Below are positions 1-13,700 of a stretch of 64,000 nucleotides of DNA, one piece after another. Made by a program: the position numbers and the translations under genes. The notes beneath the pieces were generated by a model. That model was not told where the DNA came from and ran no database searches. It worked only from the letters and a program-made list of their open reading frames with translations. The first letter of the stretch is position 1. Each line of letters opens with the position of its first letter. This stretch comes from Setophaga petechia (Eukaryota > Chordata > Aves > Passeriformes > Parulidae), in contig JANCRA010000019.1 in the NCBI GenBank assembly GCA_024362935.1, positions 4,460,501 to 4,524,500 on the forward strand, read 5' to 3'.

Positions 1-3000
1 AATTCACTATTATGTAACAGGAAATATTAAAAGAGGACTGGATGGGTTAATTTACTCAATGATTTTAGATGATTAACATATTTGCTGTGCAGTTGTTAAT
101 CCAGATTTGTTGCTGCTTTTTTGTTATTGTTGTTGCTATTCAATTCCATATTTTCATGTTAGTTTTGACAAAGCCAGAAAACTGCCCACATTGTTTTTGT
201 ACTCGGAATGGTTTACTGTGTGTTTTGTGTATTCCCAATGTGGCCTAAATGTTTGTATTATTATAGTAGCTCTGACATGTTCCCAAATAATATTATCAGG
301 GATTTGATGAGTGACTACTGTTGATGTAATGCAAACGTGAGCTACATTAAAAAAAATGTTTCTTCCATCTCTCTTGGACACTAAAGTCTGTCTGGTACAT
401 CAGCTTACTTTTGTACTCAGCAGCTGCTTTAATAGCACTTAACAGTAAGTCATGGAATGGAATAGATCTCAATGAAGTGAAGTGAATGCCCATTCTGGGC
501 ATGAAGTTTTACATTGTGAAGCCCAAATTTTTGGCAGGATCCCTCTATTTCTATTTCACCTACAAAAATGCTTTGCTTTTTCCACAGGGTTGGAGGCATA
601 TGACTCTGTCAAGTTACATTTGCTGTTATTTTATAAGAGATTGTTGAATGTTGTGGATGAAAACTTGTGGTGCATGGTATCCATTTTACTGCTGTGTTCA
701 TGGTTGTGTTACATACCTTTACACAGTGAATGGCAACTGCCAAGAAATCTAAACTGGATTTTTTGTTGTCATTTATATTCCTTTTCATTATTTCAAGATA
801 AATTTCTTTAGTACCCCAAGGTATTGATGGCACATACATAATTTAAATGTATATTTGTCTTTTATAGCACTATTTCATTATTCTAAAGATAGTAACAAAA
901 AACCCCCCACTCTCCAGTACATACATTGACTCTGTGACATACATTCAGTGGTGGTAAAAAATTTCCCTGTATGCTATTGAAGAAAAACAGTAGAAAAATA
1001 GAGATAGGAGGGAATTCACCTGCTTCAGCCCTCTGACTCAAGGCTTTTCATGTTCAGTATTCCTGACAGCTGCCTGTGGAAGTCCTGTTTGGTGCTGTAC
1101 TGTAGGATTTCCTCCTGATATTTTGCAGTTTGCATTAGTTTAGAGACATCCCAGATACCTCTTAGGTTAAGCTGTGCCCTGCCTGTGAAGGCTGTGGTGC
1201 AAGGGCTTCTTCTGCTGTGTGGGCTGTTGTCTGCCATTGCTGCTTTAAGCACCACACTGCTTAAAACTTCTTCTGTGGTCTAGAAGCACCTGATAGTTTG
1301 TGTCACGACACATAACAGTATCACTTCGAGAGGAGCTGTCCTGAGGCTGGCCGTGCTAAGAAAGTCACTAAGATGTAATGTGAGCACAGCACCTACCTAC
1401 AGATTTTCAGAAACAAAAATGGCTTTATGGGCCTTTTAGTTTCAATCGCCTCATTAATTTACTTTGCTGTGGTGAGACAGCAAAACCTTGCTTTTTTGTT
1501 CTTTGGTGTTTATGGGTTTCTGCAAAGATGTAATGGTGATATTTTTTTACAAAAGGTAAGAGTTGTCATGCTTGTAAATCAGAATAATAAATCACGAAGT
1601 TTCTTTTTTCTTTTTGGTGGGCTATTTCTGTCAGAGAGTTGCATTCCCTGTGCACTAAAAAGGACATGTTTCCTGACCACTAAACACCTTTTCCGCTTCA
1701 TGTAAGTTGACACTTATGTTTGCAGCACCAGAAAAAGTGAAATCAACCAAAAGAAGTCAGGTTTTGCTTTTTAAATGGTCTATGGGGCACAGATAATTTA
1801 TACATCATCATCATCATCAGGTTACATAGGAGTTATGTTTCCTTTAGTGAAAACCAATTTCTTGAATGCTGAAATAAAACCCCTATTTCTAGAAATACCC
1901 AAGACTTTCAATTTTGCTTCTGCTGCCTCAGGAGATCCTCCTTCTAGGAAAACTGATTGCAGGAGACACACATTTTCCATAAGTTTTCTGCTGCCTTGTG
2001 CTGCTTTCATCCATGCTCCTTAATCATAAATTAATTTATGGAAGGTTTGCTGTATATTTCTCAGGGGTAGAAGACTTCAACACAGGTGAGATTCTGCAGG
2101 AGGAATTATTGCTATATAGAGTGTTAGATTTTATTACATTATTTCACAAATTAAAAGGAAAAGATTACAGTGCAGTTGTCTGAAGACTGAGAGTAAAATT
2201 TAATCCCTTTCTGCTACCTGTTTTGTTGTCAAAATCACCTCCAGTTCCCCTTCCAAGATTAAAGCACAAAAGAGGTGGCCTTGGGATGTAATACTAGAAG
2301 TGGACTGGAAGTGGGGAAAAGGAACATTTCAGGAAAAAGAAGTTAGTTCACCAAAACTGTATTTGTGAGTTTTTAAACTGTTTGTATTCCCATCAGAACT
2401 TTTCATTGTTCAGATTCTCCCCTGGCTTAGTGCTGCAGTGAAATCATACTTCTGTGCTTCTGACATTGCAGGCTGTTGCCAGCATAGAAATGATTGTGAT
2501 AACACAAATCCACCAGGGATGGGCAAACCACTTCAATAAAAATAGCAACTGCAATGAATCTCAGTCCAAATTTTGAACTCCCCTCCTGCCTTTTTTCTTT
2601 CTTTTTTTTTAAGCTAACATGATTTCAATAAGTACCTCCCTGAAATTAATCATGTGGACTCTACAGTCTTGGCTGTCTTCACTGATCCAGCTGCTGTCCT
2701 CAAATCTGACAATTTCCATTGCTTCCCTTGGGTTAGAGGGAGTGAGTACATTTTGGGGTATACCTTTGACCTGAGGAATGCATGGGATGGGGAGATATCA
2801 GCCAGCTGAGCCCAAAAGAAGATGCGCCAAAATTGAGACTGCCCTGATAAAATATAGCTTGGAAAGGGGAGCTCCAGGAAGCCAGAGAGAAGGAGACGCT
2901 TTAGGTGCAGGGGGAGGGAGAATAAGGATGGGGATCAAAAAATCTGATTATTTTGGGGAGAATAAATTCATAATAGAAGAAAGCTATTTTAGAAGATTTC

Positions 3001-6000
3001 CTTAAGCCCTAGAGCATCCAGACCACACTGCCAGACTGTCTCAGCCTGAAGTGGGAGTCCTTAGGGTGAGGAGGAACAGAACCTTGCACACTTTATGCAA
3101 AAGTGAAATTAAACAGCTTTCTGAGATAATATAACTTCTGTCTACCTTTGTGCTGGGAAGATGTCCCAGACTGTTATAGGGGTTAGTGAATGAATATGGC
3201 ACAGCTGGTCCCCCTTGAACCTCAGTGTGGGGGACAGGGCAATGGACCCCAACAGGTTAACAGACCATGCAGCGCCAGTGTTCCTTGTAGGTCAGGATCT
3301 TGAGAAATCCCTTATGCTTAGGCCATGTTAGGCATAAAAGATGTGACCTTGCTTTGCTATCCTCCAGGCACAGCAGTGAGGTACGTGCTGGTCAGGAACA
3401 GCAGTGGCCACGTGGCAGACTTGTCCAGACTTCTCCTGGCTCAATCCTGGGCTTACAGAGCCATAAGACTTTTGGGATGCAGCTGGCTGATGCCCAGCTG
3501 GGTGGAATAAAAGCAGAGAAGCAAGGATCTGTCTCACTATGTCAATGCATCCCTCTGGGTGAAATGCAGCCCCTGTTCCTGTGGTTCTCTGTGAAAGTTC
3601 AGCTGTGGAGAGAAAATTGGCTTGTGAGAGAAGGCAGCTTGCTTTTAGACATGACTAGTGCAGGTAATTAGCACCTCTGAGGAGACAAATGAAAAGAAGC
3701 AGGAAGAAGGTGGAGGAAATTTGCAGTTAATGGTGGTGAGCTGGTGAGCTTTCCACAGGGTGGAAGTCTCTCTTTAAGCCACGTACATGCTGCGGAGCAG
3801 GCGTGTGGGAAAGGTTACAGTGAATTTGCCCTCACATAAGAATCACTTCAGAGCAAACAACAGTCTCAACATGAGAAAATTATTCCAAGCCATGAGAAGC
3901 TGAAACATTGTTCAAGGACTTGTCAGATCTGTTTTCTGTGTTTCTTTTTTTCCCTCCCCCCATGTTCTTAGCTTAGGTAATATTTACAGTTTTAAGGATT
4001 TTGTTTATTAGCCCCAGTGTTCACTTTTATCAAACTATCGCATGCCTTGCTGTGGTCTATATTACATCTTATTCGGGGGTAGCTGTGCAGTTATGCTGGT
4101 AGTCCCAGCATAAAAAAAGCTTTAGAAACTGGCCTTTAGAAACTGTGCTTCTTCATGACTCTGGTGTTTAATTGCATGCCAAGTGTGAAAATGAATTTGT
4201 TCCGTATAAAAAATAATGGTGTATATGCAGTGCCATTGATCTCGCATTTCAAAATATGGTTAAAGCTATACTGAATAAATCCATAGCAAGTACTTTTGGA
4301 TGCTTTTCCTGTGACTAATGGAAACTTTGCTTGTGCCTGACAGCACGGGGGGGCTGCCAAGATGGTGGTGGGGGAGGAAGGAGGCAGGAGCCCAGGGCAA
4401 TTCCCATGGGTCTGGCAATAAAAGGAGCTAAACCTCCTTCTTTCTGCTCTGTCTGCCTCTTTCTCAGTGCCATCACCCTCTGTGCTCCCCAGGAAACTTT
4501 GAAGCCCTGTCTCTGCAGTCCCAGTGTGCTGGAACTGTGACTGTAACGAGGAGTTAAAAAGAAAAACAACCCAAAACCCCCACTGGGAATGATGGCTCTC
4601 CCTGAATCCTCCCTCCTTACTGGCCACTGCCAGGACCAACCATGAGGAGATGGTCACTGGACACAGGCAATTTTCAGAGAGCTTGGGCAGATCTCAAAGG
4701 CAGATGTGATGAGGTCTTGTTAATGGATCTATTTATTCCATTCTGAATGATGTTTTGCTCTTAAATAGGTAGAGACTCACAGGGTACTGTCACGACTCCC
4801 TGAACACTGAAAAGGAGAACTAATTTCTGACTGTGAAACTAAAGCCTCACCTAGTTTTATCCACATTTCTCTTCCTCCCTTCATGCCTTAAAACTCAAAA
4901 TAAGGTTCAGGTGCTCAGTAACCATTTTTCAAGAGGTGGAGGGAAGCCAACATGTTTCAGTGCTCTTAACTGTGTATGTGAAATTAATGGATTCTAAACT
5001 TTTAGAAGAGCACTCTGAAGCCATTAATTTGTGCCTGCAGGGGAGGAGTTTGGTGTTTTAGCCATAATTCAGCCATTACATCAGGACCTTGGAAATTAGT
5101 CTATTCTGCTTGAGGTAATTTTAGAATTAGGCCATGGTGGGATCAATTCTGGATCATCCCAAAATGGTGCAGCAACATCTGGTGGGAAAAAAGCTATGCT
5201 GCAAAGATACAATGCAGAAGCTGCCAGGGAGTGGCTTTCCTCCCTGACTTCAGAAGACCTTGTTATACAATTTGGATCAATGATGTTGTAATATACACAA
5301 AGGTGGATAAATTCACAGGTATGGTTCTCCAGACTGGATTGTGTGATTCTGTATTGCCTAAATGAGATATAGACGATCTACTTGTCTAATGGGCATAAAT
5401 GGGCAATCATCAGTGCATGGTAAGATCTTATGGAATTTCATTAACATTAAAAAAAAATCATGTATAGTTTGAAAGGAACCCAGTGAATTTGGTGTTTAGA
5501 TTAACTGTGGATGAACAAAACAAAAATACGGGAATGATGAATTGTAAACATAGGTCATATCATTTTATTTCAGCTGTATTTAATGTCATACATTAAGAAA
5601 GATACTTCATTCTTGGAGAAAGACAAAGGCTTGAGTGGTCTGTCTTGAGAAGAAATGAATTTGTAAAAGAAGTTGTTTTTCTAGTGTTCATGAGTTCTCA
5701 TGTTGATGTTTGTCAACAAGAACTAAAACACAGTATGTGGGTGGTGTTGTATAACTGGGATGAGAGGCTGTGTCACCTCTGTGTGTGGTGGTGGAGTGCT
5801 GCTGTAGCAATGCTGTGTCCAGTTCTACTATTTTACTTCTTTTGTACCTGCTTTTCTCACAGATGAAGCAGGGATGCAGCAAAGTACCACTATATATTTC
5901 CCATTATGTATTTCACTGTATAATTTAAATCAGAGTGAAAATTTGAAATCTTAAGGGAAAGAGATTTTGACCACTGGAGATTTCAAACAGATCTTGTGAA

Positions 6001-9000
6001 GTGGTTGGTCTCATTTTTGGTACAATGAACTTCAGAGAAGTTTGGCTAAGGCTTTATTTTTTCAAGTGTTTTTTAACAAACTGTGGCTTATGAGACGAAC
6101 TTTTTCAATGAAATTGCCCACTAAAAATCACAAAATGTACTTAAAAAAACCCCCACATTTGCTCAGCTGACCTTAATATAAGAGGGGGAAACATGCTATC
6201 ACTACATATTATTATAAAGTTCAACAGCAATAAATAGTAGAAAATATTGGAACAGGTAGATTTTTCACATTTTTCTGAATAGTATTAGCTGGTGAGAGCC
6301 AGAAGATAATCTAAGTGACTTTCTAACAATAAGATTTACTCTACATTTACATCTTCTTTTATGGAAAACATTTACTGAGTATTAAATTTCCCCCATCCTA
6401 AAAATAGCCTTTTTGGAGAAGTATAGGAATGTGACTATATGATCATGAGGTTCTATTTCATGTCAAGCAGACTATGGAATGTCTAAATTATTGTCTTTCT
6501 TATATATTTTCTAATATTTCATGGCAATGATTTTTATACTACAAAGCTTAAAATATCCTTGAGCTTCTCTGTGCATCCAAAGACTTGTGCAATCTTTCAG
6601 CATCAGAAGATGATATGGTTCTGGCAAAGAAGTGTAGTCAGCTTGAGGATGTGACCCACTACAGGCATTTACTTTAAATTAAACAAACATTTTCTTCTGC
6701 AGACACAGGATATACCAGCATGTGTGTAAAATATTTATACTATCCCAGGCTTCCCACTGACACCAATAGAATTTCTTTCTATGAATGTAGGGGAGTCTTA
6801 TTCTTCAGGCAACCTCCAGACTTGTACATGTAGAAAATTCAGTGTTTGCAGTCAGATTCACAGTGAGTGTGAATCTTCATTGAGTTTCTTGGTGTTTGGT
6901 GATGTAGAGCAGTAGAAAATCTGGTCTCCCTCTTACTAAGTTCTATTTATTTAGAAAGTGGTAGCAATGTTCAGCATATGAATCTGACCAAACAAGTGGT
7001 TCAATGAACACACAAAAGTCTGCTTTTTAAAGGCACTTGTACCTTGCTGCTGTTGAATTTGACAGAAGTATCCTAAAACTGAAGCATAAATTTTCCCCTG
7101 AGTAGAGACCAGAGAAGCAAGACGAGAAAGAGACATATGAATTCCCTCAGCATGTGAAAATCTTGACCTAGATTCTGTGATGAAACTCGATTGACCTAGA
7201 TAGTGTGCTTAACAATTTTAAAACAGGCCAATAGCTACTTCCTTCACTTATAAATTGCAAGAGATTTTGCTCTTTAACTTAATAAAAGAGAAGGCGTGCC
7301 AGCATTGTACCCAAGATGGTTTTGTACCAGTGTGGTACCAAAGGTAGCTCTCCCTTGGAGAATGGAGGGAGTTGGAGAGACAGAATGAGAGTTCCTGCTG
7401 GGCAAGGTGGATGTTGATGGCCTGCCCAGGTGAAGCAGAGAGCTCTTACTGGAGCAGTGACCCTAATAGAAAGTTCTGATCCCAGAAGGGCTGGTGAGCC
7501 TTTCTTCATGGGCTTATGTCCACTTGGTGACATGAGAGCATACATTCACCATCATTGCAGGCATGAATATATTGTGTCAATGTCCAGTGAATTGTGCCTG
7601 AGGAATTCTCCCACCCTGTTGTGGTAAGGGATCTTCCTTGTCTGTTTCTGAAAAGCAGCAACTTCCTGAATTGCCTCCCCCTTGTAACTTGCCATTTGAG
7701 TGCTCCTACTCTGCCTTTAGGCAAAGTTGAAGAGCAAACCCTTAATTCCTAGAAATTTCTAGAAATGACCATATAATGTGGTCTCTGTGTGAGCTACTGC
7801 TGTTTCTTTTCTTGTGCCTGATGTTAGGACCAGGGTACAGGATCCTTCCTGTGTAGGTTTAATACAGAATGGTGCATGGGAAGAGTCTGGGCTCCTTATG
7901 AAGGTGTGTGATTAAATATCTTATTTTGTTCTCTAAAATAGGTTGTAAACTTGTACACCGTTTTACCATCCCAACACATTCATTAGCTGTTCCTACAGTT
8001 TAGAGTCCCTGTGCTGGAGACCAGAACTATATCTGGCTCCAGAATCTGTTGCTTGTCAATGGAGAAAATTAAAACATATATCAAAGCAAAGCAGCATTTC
8101 TTTTATAACTATTAGAATTAGTCAGCTTGGAGCTTAAACCTGCATACTGTGCTATTACACAGTGGAAATGGACCTGGGATAATTTATTTACTAATTAACC
8201 GTTGTCATGGAGTATACCTTGCCAACTATACATTGCCACATCACCATTCTTGAAAGTCACACAGCAGGGAGCATGTGAAAGTGCTCTGTATTAAGAAAAA
8301 CAACAACATTATTTCCAAACCTGCTAAACTGGCATTATATTCCCTATGTTATTATATTTGGCTACTGTTTAGGGATGGAAGAATCAAGAACCTATAATTT
8401 AAAACCTTGTAGAATACCATGGTATAAAAACTTTTAGCTCATTTAAAGGTTTTATTCCATTTTGGAAAGTGTTAGACAAAGAGAAAATGTTTTTTTCCTA
8501 TGAGAACTATTTTTGGCTGAAACAATATCCAAAGTAAAAAGGCTTAATAGCTTCTGGGAGCCCCCAAATTTTTGCTTTCTTACCTCCTACCTTTATAAAG
8601 TCATCTGGTTTTGTGCCAACAGCAAATAACCCACTTGCAGAAGACCCCATAATCCTACACAGAAATATGGCTTAGGTGGTGTATACAGTCTTTTGCAGAA
8701 TCAAGACTTCAATTCATCCTCCAACTAAAAATTATAGGAGTGCATTCAGTGATTAGTAGTATCAGATATAAGAGCTGACATCAGCCTTTGGCCATTCCTT
8801 ACTCAGCGATTTTCATAGCAAATGACAGTTTGATTCTACATTGTGCTGCTTACATGCATTTAAAGACTCTGCTTTTCAAAAAGTGCAGAATCTTCTACCA
8901 TTGTTGGAAAATACAGAGTTGAGCTTTTGGAAATATTACTGTGATTGTGCCACCTCACTCATCAAGACCCACATTTAATGTGAAATGAGTCACATTTCTT

Positions 9001-9059
9001 TTGGTTGGGCCTATTTGAAGTAATTCTGCCACTCCATCCTTCTTCTCTTAAAGCCCCAG
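1..9059. other. Unique non-coding DNA, no gene recognised
   Basis: About 9 kb of AT-rich sequence with no protein family, RNA gene or young repeat that I can recognise. Several ORFs of 60-173 codons occur on both strands, for example 4136-4657 minus and 3300-3671 plus. Their translations are low in recognisable motifs, they overlap on opposite strands, and they lack good flanking splice signals, so I treat them as chance. Small local structures include an ATC trinucleotide run at 1803-1818 and a short inverted repeat (TGTGTC/GACACA) at 1299-1312. An isolated exon or enhancer could still hide here; only cross-species alignment would show it. Confidence 0.6.
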
Positions 9060-9300
9060 CTGGAGAGTTGTGACTATTTTGGGTACTGGATACCAAGAAA
9101 GATATAAAAAACTTGAGAAGGATCCAGACTAGCCTAGGAAGAGTGAGATATGGGAAAGGCTGGAAAAACTGAATATATCTTGAAAATGAGACTTGGGAGC
9201 AAAATGACAGTATTCAAACACATAAAAGGTAGAAAGAAGGGAAAAGGATAAGCTGTACATTTAAGTAATTTAAAGTGATTAAATCACTGGTTAATTAAGA
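9060..9300 (+). repeat. Decayed CR1/L3-type LINE fragment
   Basis: The stretch reads like a heavily mutated sense-strand CR1. A segment resembling 'gagaaggatccagact' (the 'gagaggatccagagga' part of CR1 ORF2) is followed by the 'gacagtattcaaacacataaaaggt' type of segment, which in CR1/L3 elements reads roughly 'aacagtcttcaaatatgtaaaagg'. Order and spacing fit the 3' third of the reverse-transcriptase ORF of a CR1 element. The reading frame is broken and no ORF survives. This is an old amniote copy, much more diverged than those at 19.4 and 36.4 kb. Boundaries are approximate and the family name is from memory. Confidence 0.5.
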
Positions 9301-10305
9301 GTGATTTAAAGAATGTATTCAGAATAACTTCCCAGTTGTAAAGATAACTGAAGCCTTAAAAATATTGTTGAGGAAGGCTGCAGTATTGCTATACTGAAGA
9401 TGTTTAAACATCAGGATTAAATGAGCTGAAATTGATTTTAGTTTGTGTCAAGAAGAGTTTTTATGAAATGACTTCAAATAACCTTTTGATATCTCTTCCC
9501 ACCTATTTCCTATCATGCTCCAATTTTATTAGTTGAAAGAAGAAATCATGGCAGAACATGGTCTTTTGTTTCCTGGTGCAAATGATTTCAACTATTAGTG
9601 TTTTTGCTGAATGTGTTATTTCAATAAAAGTTTGACCTTAAAAAGACAAAGATTTGGTATACACTGTTGAAGAGCGCACAGTTGGTCCATAGCTGTGTGC
9701 TGCAGTGTTGTTAAGAGCTGGGTTGGAGTGTGACTGAGCTGGATATCCCACTTCAGGCAAGGGGACTGTGGGAGAGGAAGGAAGAAGGGGACAACCAGGA
9801 GAAGTGACTTGTCTGTCTCTGATGAGAGGGAGAGGGAGTGAAGTCCAGAGAGGCTGAGGGAAGGGTACTAAAACCATGAGATATTAGAGAGTGGAAAAAC
9901 TCCCAGAGTTCAAAAGAGAGTTGAGAAGAGCCCCCAAGGGGAGAGATGATGTTTAAGGAAAAGTAGGTATGTATTTTTCTGTGTATGAAAGCCTAATAGG
10001 ATAGAAATTTGTATTATGCCAGTTTCTTTGGGCATCATCCACATCTTTCCTTTCCCAGCAAGACTGCCCTTCCCCTTAAGCCACAAGCAGTGCAACGACT
10101 TGCTTTTTCTTTCTCACCAACCCTTATTATATATTTCATATGCTGGACTTTTCAATGTCCCAGCTTCAAGAGGTGTAAAGAACTTTATGCTTCAAGTTAG
10201 GATGTATCTTAACACACAAGACGAGACCTGCTTCTTGTATATAAAATGTGTTATGCTGATGTTTCTTCCAGCTGTGACTCAAGAGAAATCAAAAGCCTGT
10301 TGTGC
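9301..10305. other. Unique non-coding DNA
   Basis: AT-rich sequence with one purine-rich patch at about 9765-9860 (GGAAG/GAGGG-rich). Minus-strand ORFs at 9638-9877 and 9910-10095 come from that patch and its flank. Their translations are proline/serine-rich because the opposite strand is purine-rich, and they look like no known protein. No RNA gene or regulatory site is recognisable. Confidence 0.5.
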
Positions 10306-10785
10306 ATGGTAATGGTTTAAACCCAGCTAGCAACTAAGTACCACATAGCCACTTGCTCACTCCCTGCCCCTCCTCTGCGGATAGGGTGGAGAATTGAAAA
10401 AAAAATAAATCAGTAAGACTCATGTGTTGAGATACAAACCAGTTGCTCACCACCTGCTGACTGATGCTCAACCTGTCCCCAAACCCTCCTGCCCCAGCCA
10501 ACACCGCCCAGTTCATACAGTGAGCATGATGCTCTGAGGAATGGAATATCCCTTTGGACAGCTCAGGTCAGCTGTCCTGGCTGTGCTCTCTCCTGGCTTC
10601 TTGTGCACCTGCTTGCTGGCAGGGCATGGGAAACTGGAAAGTCTTTGACTTAGAGTAAGCACTGCTTAGCAACAGGCAAAACATCAGTGTGTTATTAACA
10701 TTATTCTCAACATGAATCCAAAAAGTACAGCACTGTACCAGCTACTAAGAATAAAACTGACTCTATCCCAGCTGAAATCAGGAGA
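10306..10785 (-). mobile_element. Solo LTR of an avian endogenous retrovirus
   Basis: The plus strand begins near 10306-10320 with 'tggtttaaacccagctagc' and ends near 10785 with 'ctatcccagctgaaatca'. Between them lie 'ggaatatccctttggacag', 'ggtcagctgtcctggctgtg', 'cttcttgtgcacctgc' and 'taagcactgcttagcaac'. This order matches, antisense, a long terminal repeat I know from bird genomes, whose sense strand starts 'TGTGCTGGTTTTGGCTGGGATAGAG' and ends near 'GGGTTAAACCA'. The transcriptional orientation is therefore minus. The TATA region (sense 'CTCACTGTATGAACTG') is degraded, and the middle of the LTR appears shorter than I remember, suggesting an internal deletion. No gag, pol or env sequence flanks it, so it is a recombined solo LTR. 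Exact ends and a target-site duplication could not be fixed; the ERV class is uncertain. Confidence 0.75.
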
Positions 10786-13700
10786 TGAACACACAGACAG
10801 AAATCATATGTGCCTAGTACAAAATATCTAAGGCCATTTTCTCAAAGGTGTCTAATTCAGTGCTTTTAGGCTGAAGAGAGTGACAGGATGGCAGACATAG
10901 TCCCTTCTTTCTTCACTCGTGTTGTGTCCATGTGTGTCTCTGTTGCTGACCTGCGAACCTCACTCCATACTCGTATTTTTCTGACAGTGGAGGGAGGGAT
11001 GTAAGGCAGCTGAGACTTCTCAGTACAGTGGGTTTAATGCTTGCCTTAGTTTTCTAAAGCCAAAGGAAGAGTTGCTATACCTGCATCCCTTGTGGGTTTA
11101 GCCCCCAGATACCTAACTGTAAATAGCCAGCTAACTTAGCACTGCTATGTCTACACATGAGGTGATTCTTTGCTGAGTTGGTAAATCAGCTATACGGTAT
11201 GGACGTATTTCCCCTTGCTTCCTTCACATGATTCTTGCTATTTGAGAATAATTACTCATATTAAAAAGTTATTTTCTATCTTTTGTTGGTTTGAGCTTTA
11301 ATTAAATTGTAATAAATGTATTCATCTTCTTGAAAATGCAAACCAAGGAGCTCAGTATCTTGATACATGCAATTTTTCCTCATTTCAAATTCTGTGAAGT
11401 GCTCTAAATATTAATAGATAATTAAAATGAACATGGAAATGATCCTACATCCCACTCTATTCTTTGACTCCCAAAATAAAAAGAATTATTAACTTGAAGG
11501 TAACATTGCATTATCCTAGTAAAAGGGGTTATTTTGGGTGCTCCAAGGGGGTATAAGTAGCACTGGGGCAGAAACATTTCCTAACTGTGAGGGCTATTAT
11601 TAGAATAATTCAACCTACTAACTGGCTCCATAAAGGTAGATCAAAGAAAACCCAGTGTGTATCTTGTGCCCCAAAATACGCATCTAATGAGGGAATAAAG
11701 TACTTTAGAAATCAAATTTGGAGCAATGATCATTTGACAATTTCAGTGAAAACTAACCCAAAAGTAACAACTGGTTTACAGAAAACCAGACACATTGTGA
11801 AACCTTCTCAACCCACATCCTCTTCAAGGTACTGTGCAAGATGATACTTGGAATGCACCAAAGTTATGGGCCTTTAAGAGGGCCCTGGTGTAGCACTATT
11901 AATAGGCTTTTTGTTGTGCTACTTCTGGCTTAATTTGTTCTGTACTTTATTAAACCCCTTTAAAACAGAAGCTTTATTAATCTCCATTTATAGTAGACAC
12001 CAGAGTATATGCCTGGCTATTCCTGGAAGACTGAAAGGCAGAGTAAGTAGAAAAAGTAATTTATTAAACAAGAAGTTGCAGTAATTATTCTAGGGGTTTT
12101 GTTGTTGTTAGGGAGGTTTTTGTATGGTTAGCTCTGAAGGATTATCAAAATGAATTTTAAGAACGTACATGTTAATGTCATAGCTTACAAGTGTGTTAAG
12201 ATAATATGTTCTTAGTTATATAGTCTTGCTGACATTGATTAAGAAAAAAACTCCCAACATTTCTTCCCTTTATTAACATTCTTTATTTTAAACAAGGAAT
12301 TTAGGCCCATTGAGAACAGAGAATTCTATGAAGGATCTGTTCAGGTAAGCAGGGATACTTGGGATCTAATCTTGCTGTCTTTTATGCTTGACGTCTTGCA
12401 CCTGAGGCTTCAGTTGCAGAGCAGAGTAATTGCATCAAAAGGCCTACCAGAACCTTGAAAAATATGAGATTTCTGAATTTTGAAAACAAACTCTCTATGG
12501 ATTTTCTAGTCTTACAGTGCCTATCCATTGCAGCATGTGAAAAAGCATTTGAAGGGGAAAATAAATGATGCTTTAATGAGATTCGTTTTTACCACTGATA
12601 ATCCCACTGGAAAGAGTGGGCCTAGTTACCTTAAACTGGGTTCATTCTGTTGGTTTTTTTTTTAAATTACTTTTTTTGATAAACAGGCAGTATTTGTATC
12701 CTAAGAGCCCACATGATAAAACTGTGCACAGTTTGCTTGCATTTTTATCTCTGTCTTATTTAGACTGCGTACCATATGTGAGATTCAGAAAGAAAAATTC
12801 CCCTCTCTCCATGAGAAGCCATGACATGTGGCACTCATTTAGACAAAGAATTCACACAGAGAAATGGAGAGGTCTTTTTGATTTTTCATTTCTGTTATGA
12901 AATATGCCATTTTTGTTAAGCAATTTCATACTCTGAGAATCTCCTTCTTATTTGACTAACCAGAGTATTTTCCAAAGTGAAGACATCTTTCTTCAGAGTA
13001 TGTGAATAAAGGAGACATTCATGTCTCAATGAGGTGTAAGGAACATGGGACAAATGTATTTTATTCAGTGAAGAAATTAAAATAAATTATATTCCATTCT
13101 GCAAAAATGACCCACCCTATCAGGTATTAAGTGTGAAATTATTTTTCCTTTCTCCCATTTTTTTCAACTCCACCCCATGAAACTTCTAGTTCCAGACCAT
13201 TAAAAGAAGAGTGCATGCATGATGGAAATCCAGAGGAAAAAAAAAGGGGGGAGAAAAGGGAGTGCTAAGGAGATCACCAACATAACCCTCTTATGTACAT
13301 GAACACAAAAGAAACTTCTGCTCTGTAACTAAGTCTTTCATGTTACTCCTTAGTCAGAATAAATTGTGATTTATTTAAAACTACATTTTATAAATTGAAG
13401 AAAGACCTGAAGCAAATCTTTATTAGACTGGCATAGTTGCTCAGCTCATTAAGAGCTATACCAAAAATAACAGAGGACAACCTCATCACAGAGTAATGAA
13501 ATCCAATTGAAACTGTTACTTTTGGCATTTCACTTAATCTCTTATGCATACATGTGATGTCAAAGTTTCTGGATTTGAGAAAAAATGGATATTTTTTTCT
13601 ACCTTTTTGGGAACAGCCTCTGTGTTCTAATACACATGTTTATGCATAGTGTCCTGAAGTCTTTCCGATGTAATTTTAGGAACAAGCAGTGCAATTGAGT

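Noticed and set aside
4136..4657. 173-codon minus ORF, third longest class in the window
   Set aside because: No domain, no matching splice or promoter context, overlapped by ORFs on both strands; consistent with chance.
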